From assembly GCA_030840545.1 (NCBI GenBank), contig JAVEEH010000227.1:1-10934 (forward strand): a stretch of 10,934 bases of DNA, read 5' to 3'. Of the stretch, positions 6,338 through 10,934 are shown piece by piece (position 1 is the stretch's first letter; each line of letters begins with the position of its first letter). The stretch is from Frankiaceae bacterium (lineage in GTDB: Bacteria; Actinomycetota; Actinomycetes; JAFAQI01). The position numbers and the translations under genes were made by a program. The notes beneath the pieces are model-generated. The model was given only the letters and a program-made list of their open reading frames with translations. It was not told the DNA's origin and did no database searches.

Positions 6338-7243
6338 TCAGAAGCCGAGTCGGCGCAGCTGCTTGGGGTCTCGCTGCCAGTCCTTGGCCACCTTGACCCG
6401 GAGGTCGAGGAAGACCTTCGTGCCCAGCAGAGCCTCGATCTGCTGGCGTGACTTGGTGCCGACGTCACGCAACCGGCTGCCGCCGGTGCCGATGACGATC
6501 GCCTTCTGGCTGTCACGTTCGACGAACATCACGGCCTCGATGTCGACGAGGTCGGTGCGCCCCTCACGCGGGCGCATCTCCTCGACAACCACCGCGATCG
6601 AGTGCGGCAGCTCGTCGCGGACGCCGACAAGCGCCGCTTCGCGGATCAGCTCGCCGACCATGACGCGTTCCGGCTCATCGGTGAGGTCCCCGTCGGGATA
6701 GAGCGCCGGTCCTTCGGGCAGCTGCCCGATCAGGAGCTGGGTGAGCACGTCGACCTGGAAGCCGTCGACCGCGGACGTGGGCACTACCTCGGCCCACTCG
6801 CCGAGCTTGGACACCTCGATGAGCCGCTCGCCCACCGTGTCACGCGGCACGAGGTCCGTCTTCGTGACGATGGCGACGACGGGCGTCCGCGCCGCGATGC
6901 GGCTGAGCTCGGTGGCGATGAACCGGTCGCCCGGGCCGACCTTCTCGTTGGCCGGCACGCAGAAGCCGATGACGTCGACGGCCGCAAGCGTCGTGCGGAC
7001 GATGTCGTTGAGACGCTCACCGAGCAGCGTGCGCGGCTTGTGGAAGCCAGGCGTGTCGACCACGACGAGCTGCGCGTCAGGCCGATGCACGATGCCCCGA
7101 ACCGCGTGCCGCGTCGTCTGCGGCCGGTCGCTCATGATCGCGACCTTGGCGCCGACCATGGCGTTGGTCAGCGTCGACTTGCCCGCGTTGGGACGACCGA
7201 CGAAGCAGGCGAACCCGGACCGGAATGTCACCGGTTCGGTCAC
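6338..7243 (-). CDS. era: GTPase Era
   Basis: Era is an essential-type GTPase that binds the 3' end of 16S rRNA and guides 30S assembly. The 301-residue product has the full Ras-like GTPase domain: G1 GRPNAGKST (16-24), a G2 region around RPQTTRH (40-46), G3 DTPG (63-66), G4 TKTD (127-130) and G5 TSA (156-158). The C-terminal KH domain has the GTGG loop (252-255) and ends with KDWQRDPKQLRRLGF, a typical Era tail. G4 is TKTD rather than the textbook NKxD; I recall Thr at this position in other actinobacterial Era, so I read it as a lineage trait. The start is the GTG at 7243-7241, overlapping the GNAT stop (GTGA). A longer frame to 7543 exists but lies inside the GNAT gene. Era, YbeY and 16S processing belong together functionally, which explains the conserved operon. 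It converges on the peptidase gene with a 41-base gap (6297-6337), where I see only weak, imperfect pairing and no convincing terminator. Confidence 0.98.
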   Translation of the reverse strand: MTEPVTFRSGFACFVGRPNAGKSTLTNAMVGAKVAIMSDRPQTTRHAVRGIVHRPDAQLVVVDTPGFHKPRTLLGERLNDIVRTTLAAVDVIGFCVPANEKVGPGDRFIATELSRIAARTPVVAIVTKTDLVPRDTVGERLIEVSKLGEWAEVVPTSAVDGFQVDVLTQLLIGQLPEGPALYPDGDLTDEPERVMVGELIREAALVGVRDELPHSIAVVVEEMRPREGRTDLVDIEAVMFVERDSQKAIVIGTGGSRLRDVGTKSRQQIEALLGTKVFLDLRVKVAKDWQRDPKQLRRLGF

Positions 7244-7755
7244 GCCTCGCCGCGCAGCTTGCTGAAGATCACCATGTCGCGCCAGGCGCCGCCACGAAAG
7301 CACGCCCGGCGCAGCACGCCTTCGCGGGTGAAGCCGGCCTTCTCGAGCGCACGCTGCTCGGCCAGGTTTCCGGTCTCGGTGCTGGCTTCGACCCGCTCCA
7401 AGAAGGTGTGCTCGAACAGGTAGGCGACGAGCAGTCGCTGCGCCTCGCTGCCATGGCCTTTGCTGCGAGCGTCGGGCGCGATCCACACCCCGACGTTCCA
7501 GCAGTGGCCGTTGGGAGGAGGGCCGTTGAGGACCCGGTGCCATGACACGTCACCAAGGACGTCGTCGTCTGCGTCACCGACGACGGTGAGCATGCCGCCG
7601 TCCTCACGCATGACGGCGCTGGAGGTGATGCGCTCGGCGAAGTGGTCCGACCTGCGAAAGCCGAACCAGGAGAACTCCCCCGACTCGGCTGGGCCGTCGT
7701 TCTGCCGGTCGAGCACCGCAGCGTCACCGAGCTGAGGCGCTCGCAGCCGGGTCAT
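7240..7755 (-). CDS. GNAT family N-acetyltransferase (RimJ/RimL-like)
   Basis: This 171-residue protein matches the GNAT fold. Motif A is GVWIAPDARSKGHGSEAQRLL (89-109), with the acetyl-CoA pyrophosphate loop R97-S-K-G-H-G102. Motif B is NLAEQRALEKAGF (130-142), followed by REGVLRRACFRGGAWRDMVIFS. This resembles RimJ/RimL-like enzymes, which acetylate N-termini or small amines including some antibiotics. The acceptor cannot be inferred. The ATG at 7755-7753 overlaps the stop of the deaminase-like gene (ATGA) and its own TGA overlaps the era GTG (GTGA), so it is built into the operon by four-base overlaps at both ends. From memory, mycobacteria have no GNAT at this position, so it looks like a lineage-specific addition that may be coupled to era expression. 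A role in ribosomal protein acetylation would fit the neighbours, but that is only context. Confidence 0.92.
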   Translation of the reverse strand: MTRLRAPQLGDAAVLDRQNDGPAESGEFSWFGFRRSDHFAERITSSAVMREDGGMLTVVGDADDDVLGDVSWHRVLNGPPPNGHCWNVGVWIAPDARSKGHGSEAQRLLVAYLFEHTFLERVEASTETGNLAEQRALEKAGFTREGVLRRACFRGGAWRDMVIFSKLRGEA

Positions 7756-8075
7756 ACCGGCACCAGCTCGCCGTTCGGGCCGGCCACCAGCGGCCGGTCA
7801 ACCCCGAGATCGGAGGCGACCCGAGCACTCTCAGGATCGAGCGAGCCCGCGTCGGTGACCACGGCGGCCGCCTCGAGCCGCTGCGCACCACTGGAGACGG
7901 CTGCGGCGACCGCGGCTTGCAGCGCCGTCAAGGTGAGCGAGGGCAGCGCGACGGTCGCTGCGGAGTAGGTCCGGCCGATCTCGTCCCGCACCGCGGCACC
8001 CTCCGCAGCACCGGTCCGGGCGCGCGCCGACCGCGCCAGCGTGACGAGCTTGGCGTCTTCCGGGTCGAGGTCCAC
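7752..8075 (-). CDS. cytidine deaminase-like protein lacking the zinc site
   Basis: This 107-residue protein occupies the position of the small conserved gene between the CBS/CorC gene and era in actinobacteria, often annotated as cytidine deaminase. It opens DPEDAKLVTLARSARARTGAAEGAAVRDEIGRTYSAATVALPS, which resembles the first half of a Cdd-type domain. Where Cdd has the zinc motif C/H-A-E, this protein has LTALQAAVAAAV (49-60). There is no PCxxC motif later, and the protein contains no Cys or His at all. A zinc-dependent deaminase reaction is therefore not supported, and a structural or regulatory role is more likely. The start is GTG at 8075-8073, ten bases after the TAG of the CBS gene (8088-8086). 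The spacer has no Shine-Dalgarno, suggesting re-initiation after the upstream gene. The next start overlaps its TGA. I am sure it is a gene but less sure of the family label. Confidence 0.8.
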   Translation of the reverse strand: MDLDPEDAKLVTLARSARARTGAAEGAAVRDEIGRTYSAATVALPSLTLTALQAAVAAAVSSGAQRLEAAAVVTDAGSLDPESARVASDLGVDRPLVAGPNGELVPV

Positions 8076-8085
8076 GGCAGAGAAA

Positions 8086-9354
8086 CTAACGCTTCTTGTC
8101 GGCGCGTTCGATGCGGACGGTGCCGACGCGGTGCCGCCGGCCTTTGGCTCCTTCGGCGGTGAACGTCAGTCCTTGCAGCATGACGGTCGCACCAGGGATC
8201 GGGACCCGGCCGAGGCCCGTCGCCAGCAAGCCACCGACGGTCTCGACGTCCTCGAGGTCGAAATGGACACCGAACATCTCCTCGAGGTCGTCGATCGGCA
8301 TGCGGACGTTGACGCGCACGGATCCGTCCTCGAGCTCCTCGGCGCGCGGCAGCTCGCGGTCGTACTCGTCGGTGATCTCGCCGACGATCTCCTCGATGAT
8401 GTCCTCGATGGTGACCAGACCGGCGGTGCCGCCGTACTCGTCGATCACGACCGCGACGTGCACCTGCTTGGCCTGCATCTCACGCAGGAGCTCATCGGCC
8501 GGCTTGGACTCCGGGATGAAGTAGGGCGGCCGCATGACTTCTTCGATCTTCTCGTTGCGGTCCTCGTCCTCGTAGACCCGGCGGGTGAGATCCTTCAGGT
8601 AAGCAATGCCGACGACGTCGTCTTCGTTGTCGCCGACCACGGGGATTCGGGAGAAACCGCTGCGCAGTGCGAGCGACAGGCCCTGCCGCACCGTCTTGCT
8701 GCGTTCGATCCACACCATGTCGGTGCGCGGCACCATCACCTCACGGACGATGGTGTCGCCGAGCTCGAAGACGGAGTGGATCATCTCCCGCTCGCCACTC
8801 TCGATGACCTTGCGCTCCTCGGCCAGGTCGACGAGCTCGCGGAGCTCTGCTTCGGAAGAGAACGGGCCTTCGCGGAAACCGCGACCCGGTGTCAGCGCGT
8901 TGCCGAGCAGGATGAGCAGTCGCGGCAGCGGACCGAGCAGCCGGGTGAGAACCAGCGCGAGGCCGGCGGTCCACAGCGCGACGTGCACCGGGTGTTGACG
9001 CCCCACCGTGCGCGCGCCGACGCCGACGACGACGTAGTCGACGATGGTCATGACGCCGGCCGCCAACAGGATTGCCTGCCACGACGAGTCGAGCGTGCGC
9101 TGGCAGACGACCGCGACCAGAGTCGTTGCCAGCAGCTCGCAGAGGGTGCGCAGCAGCAGCAAGACGTTGAGCGTCGCGGCCGGGTCAGCGACGATGGTCT
9201 GCACGTGGCGGGCGCCACGCCGGCCGTCGCGCACGAGCTCCTCGACCTTCGGGCGCGACACCCGCGAGAGTGCGACGTCGGCCATGGACAGCACCGCCGC
9301 GGCGGCCACGAGTGGTGCAGCCACGACGACCAGAGAGATGTCGAGAGCGCTCAT
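8086..9354 (-). CDS. HlyC/CorC family membrane protein: DUF21 + CBS pair + CorC_HlyC domain
   Basis: The 422-residue product has the standard architecture of the CNNM/CorC family. Residues 1 to about 150 form a DUF21-like membrane domain with hydrophobic segments around 5-25, 60-85, 93-113 and 124-150. A linker follows (SSEAELRELVDLAEERKVIESGEREMI region). Then comes a CBS pair at about 206-262 (VMVPRTDMVWI, SGFSRIPVVGDNEDDVVGI, LKDL) and 273-327 (VMRPPYFIPES, VHVAVVIDEYGGTAGLVTIEDIIEEIVGEI). The C-terminal CorC_HlyC/transporter-associated domain is at about 335-418. Relatives are linked to Mg/Co efflux or membrane-damage tolerance; the haemolysin name is historical. The start is ATG at 9354-9352, overlapping the ybeY stop (ATGA). 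Seven more in-frame residues upstream are not needed. By position it equals the CBS-domain gene following ybeY in M. tuberculosis. Confidence 0.95.
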   Translation of the reverse strand: MSALDISLVVVAAPLVAAAAVLSMADVALSRVSRPKVEELVRDGRRGARHVQTIVADPAATLNVLLLLRTLCELLATTLVAVVCQRTLDSSWQAILLAAGVMTIVDYVVVGVGARTVGRQHPVHVALWTAGLALVLTRLLGPLPRLLILLGNALTPGRGFREGPFSSEAELRELVDLAEERKVIESGEREMIHSVFELGDTIVREVMVPRTDMVWIERSKTVRQGLSLALRSGFSRIPVVGDNEDDVVGIAYLKDLTRRVYEDEDRNEKIEEVMRPPYFIPESKPADELLREMQAKQVHVAVVIDEYGGTAGLVTIEDIIEEIVGEITDEYDRELPRAEELEDGSVRVNVRMPIDDLEEMFGVHFDLEDVETVGGLLATGLGRVPIPGATVMLQGLTFTAEGAKGRRHRVGTVRIERADKKR

Positions 9355-9818
9355 CGCGGGCGCGCCACAGCCCATGACTCGAGCAGCTTGCCCTGCAGCG
9401 TGAACATCTCGCGTTCCTCGGCCTGGTCGCCGTGGTCATAGCCGAGGAGATGCAGGACGCCGTGCGTGCACAACAGGTGCAGCTCGGCCTCGGTCGAGTG
9501 TCCGGCGTTGGCGGCTTGGTGCTCGGCCACCGTCGGGCAGAGCACGACGTCACCGAGCAGCGTCGGAGGCACGTCTGCGTCGTCGTGCTCGTCACGATGG
9601 TCGTGCAGCTCGTCCATCGGAAAGGCAAGCACGTCCGTCGGGCCGGGCTCGTTCATGAAGTGCTCATGCAGCGCGGTCATCGCCGGCACGTCGACGAGCC
9701 GGACCGACAGCTCGACCAGCGGATGGACTCCCATCTCCTCGAGGACGTGCCGAGCCAGCCGCTCCAGCGTGCGCTCGTCGACCGCGACTCCGGACTCGTT
9801 CTGGATGTCGACGCTCAC
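9351..9818 (-). CDS. ybeY: rRNA maturation endoribonuclease YbeY
   Basis: YbeY is a zinc-dependent single-strand endoribonuclease involved in 16S rRNA 3'-end maturation and 70S quality control, and it functionally interacts with Era. The 155-residue protein carries the defining metal motif H-x3-H-x5-H in HGVLHLLGYDH (His119, His123, His129). The preceding conserved block is PTDVLAFPMDE (60-70), and LGDVVLCP (88-95) follows it. Between these two blocks lies an acidic/His-rich insert (72-83, HDHRDEHDDADV) that I do not recognise from relatives. I chose the GTG at 9818-9816 because VSVDIQNES matches the usual YbeY beginning. It lies 19 bases after the phoH stop with only a weak GGCGGCGG as ribosome-binding site. 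The frame is open to 9911, but that part overlaps phoH in another frame. The stop overlaps the CBS/CorC start (ATGA). Confidence 0.97.
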   Translation of the reverse strand: MSVDIQNESGVAVDERTLERLARHVLEEMGVHPLVELSVRLVDVPAMTALHEHFMNEPGPTDVLAFPMDELHDHRDEHDDADVPPTLLGDVVLCPTVAEHQAANAGHSTEAELHLLCTHGVLHLLGYDHGDQAEEREMFTLQGKLLESWAVARPR

Positions 9819-9837
9819 CCGCGGTCCGCCGCCACGG

Positions 9838-10857
9838 TCAACGCCCGGCCCGCCGGCGGGGATTGGCCGGCTCGGCGACCACGTTGTCGGCGTCCCACCT
9901 CGCGTAGGCATCGACGATGTCGCTCACCAGCCGGTGGCGGACCACGTCGGCCGAGGTCAGCCGGCAGAAGTGCACGTCATCGATGCCGTCGAGGATGCCC
10001 TGCACAATCCTCAGGCCGGACTTGGTGCCGCTCGGCAAGTCAACCTGCGTCACGTCACCGGTCACGACCATCTTGGTGCCGAAGCCGAGGCGGGTGAGGA
10101 ACATCTTCATCTGCTCGACACTGGTGTTCTGCGCCTCGTCGAGGATGACGAAGGAATCATTGATCGTTCTGCCGCGCATGAAGCCCAGCGGAGCGACCTC
10201 GATGGTGCCGCTTGCCATCAGTCGCGGGATGGAGTCCGGATCGATCATGTCGTGCAGCGCGTCGTAGAGCGGTCGCAGGTAGGGGTCGATCTTCTCGCTG
10301 AGGGTGCCGGGCAGGAAGCCGAGTCGCTCGCCGGCCTCGACCGCGGGCCGGGTCAGGATGATGCGGTTGACCTGCTTGGCCTGCAGGGCCTGCACGGCCT
10401 TGGCCATCGCGAGGTAGGTCTTGCCGGTGCCGGCCGGTCCGATGCCGAAGATGATCGTATGGGCGTCGATCGCGTCGACGTAGCGTTTCTGGTTGAGCGT
10501 CTTCGGTCGGATCGTGCGACCGCGGCTCGACAGGATGTTGAGCGACAGGACGTCGGCCGGGCGCTCCTCGGTCTGCTGCCGCAGCATCGCCAGCGACCGC
10601 TGGACGGAGTCAGGGGTCAGCACGTCGCCGCGCTCGAGCAGCGTGATCAGCTCGGAGAACAGCTTGGCGGCCAGCTCGACCTCGGCTTGGTCGCCGCTGA
10701 TGGTGATCTCGTTGCCGCGCACGTGGATGTCGCAGGTGAACGCCTGCTCGACCAGGCGGAGCAGCTCGTCGGCCGATCCGAGCAGCGCGACCATGCTGTG
10801 AGCGCCGGGCACGACGATGCGCGTCGTGGCCGAGGTCTTGCTCTGCTTGGTTGCCAT
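9838..10857 (-). CDS. phoH: PhoH family ATPase
   Basis: This is a 339-residue PhoH-type P-loop ATPase. The N-terminal part (about 10-75) looks KH-like (FTCDIHVRGNEITISGD), suggesting nucleic-acid binding. The C-terminal ATPase domain has Walker A GPAGTGKT (140-147), ILTRPAVEAGERLGFLPG (167-184), Walker B FVILDEAQN (236-244), TGDVTQVDLP (267-276) and the late Arg motif VRHRLV (306-311). In the family, ATP hydrolysis is established, but the physiological role (RNA helicase or RNA metabolism, phosphate response) is not settled. The ybeY neighbour supports an RNA-related job. I take the ATG at 10857-10855 as start. A GTG six bases earlier (10863) and a longer frame to 10908 are alternatives, and the upstream GTGAGA is a weak ribosome-binding site. 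It heads the minus-strand block within this window. The true first gene of the operon may lie to the right. Confidence 0.97.
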   Translation of the reverse strand: MATKQSKTSATTRIVVPGAHSMVALLGSADELLRLVEQAFTCDIHVRGNEITISGDQAEVELAAKLFSELITLLERGDVLTPDSVQRSLAMLRQQTEERPADVLSLNILSSRGRTIRPKTLNQKRYVDAIDAHTIIFGIGPAGTGKTYLAMAKAVQALQAKQVNRIILTRPAVEAGERLGFLPGTLSEKIDPYLRPLYDALHDMIDPDSIPRLMASGTIEVAPLGFMRGRTINDSFVILDEAQNTSVEQMKMFLTRLGFGTKMVVTGDVTQVDLPSGTKSGLRIVQGILDGIDDVHFCRLTSADVVRHRLVSDIVDAYARWDADNVVAEPANPRRRAGR

Positions 10858-10934
10858 TCTCACGCTCAATGCTAGCCGGAAGGGACGCCGCGGACACGAG
10901 TCCGGCAATCCGGGCGAACCGACCGGGTGCGACC
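10858..10934. other. upstream region of phoH, no feature recognised
   Basis: There are 77 bases to the right edge. The strand that precedes phoH contains a modestly A/T-richer spot (GCTAGCATTGAG, complement of about 10865-10876), but I see no convincing promoter elements, and no gene can be supported. Confidence 0.3.

Noticed and set aside
6716..7055. Non-canonical Era G4 motif TKTD as sign of a broken GTPase
   Set aside because: All other G motifs and the KH domain are intact, and Thr at this position is, as I recall, usual in actinobacterial Era.
7244..7543. N-terminal extension of Era to 7543
   Set aside because: It lies inside the GNAT gene in another frame; Era normally begins a few residues before the G1 region, fitting the GTG at 7243.
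8041..9441. 466-residue open frame on the plus strand opposite the CBS/CorC gene
   Set aside because: Composition rich in Asp, Arg, His, Gln and Leu with no domain, mirroring the codons of the real minus-strand gene.
9466..10875. 469-residue open frame on the plus strand opposite ybeY and phoH
   Set aside because: It covers two clearly real genes on the other strand and has no recognisable motifs; shadow frame.
1..10934. Mobile element, prophage, CRISPR or defence system
   Set aside because: No transposase, integrase, direct repeat series, nuclease/toxin pair or restriction gene seen on either strand; the gene order is conserved core chromosome.

Overview
The window looks like chromosomal DNA of a high-GC actinobacterium. 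Codon third positions are strongly G/C, GTG starts are frequent, and the gene order phoH-ybeY-CBS/CorC-(cytidine-deaminase-like)-era-[insert]-recO-uppS is the actinobacterial core arrangement that, from memory, is also seen around phoH1 to uppS in Mycobacterium tuberculosis. I cannot name the genus. No tRNA, rRNA, CRISPR array, insertion sequence or phage gene is visible.

Layout from left to right. (1) The plus-strand 3' part of a secreted-looking Asp-box (BNR) beta-propeller protein runs off the left edge and ends at 1008. (2) Nine bases later, tail to tail, a minus-strand block begins. Read in its own direction it is recO (3626-2895), uppS (2898-2113), a VOC/glyoxalase-fold protein (2116-1751) and a hemerythrin HHE protein (1707-1018). 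recO/uppS and uppS/VOC overlap by four bases (ATGA). (3) A 156-base divergent intergenic region (3627-3782) holds two inverted repeats and the start signals for recO and for a plus-strand gene. (4) That gene (3783-6296) encodes an 837-residue secreted S53 (sedolisin/kumamolisin) serine-carboxyl peptidase with an intact catalytic set and about 300 residues of extra C-terminal modules. (5) After a 41-base convergent gap, a second minus-strand block fills the rest. In transcription order it is phoH (10857-9838), ybeY (9818-9351), a DUF21/CBS/CorC membrane protein (9354-8086), a degenerate cytidine-deaminase-like protein (8075-7752), a GNAT acetyltransferase (7755-7240) and era (7243-6338). Three of its junctions are four-base ATGA/GTGA overlaps.

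The minus-strand blocks are housekeeping genes: 16S rRNA processing and small-subunit assembly (YbeY, Era), RecFOR repair (RecO), cell-wall lipid carrier synthesis (UppS), a PhoH ATPase and a CorC-type membrane protein. The S53 peptidase is an accessory gene dropped antisense into the era-recO junction, splitting the ancestral row. recO-uppS therefore probably depends on a promoter in the divergent region, or on read-through antisense to the peptidase. The GNAT, VOC and hemerythrin genes are further lineage-variable additions.

I do not see a convincing new defence, mobile or biosynthetic system. The observations most worth a second look are the era-recO insertion, the unassigned C-terminal modules of the peptidase, the symmetric elements in the divergent region, and the deaminase-like protein that has lost its zinc ligands.
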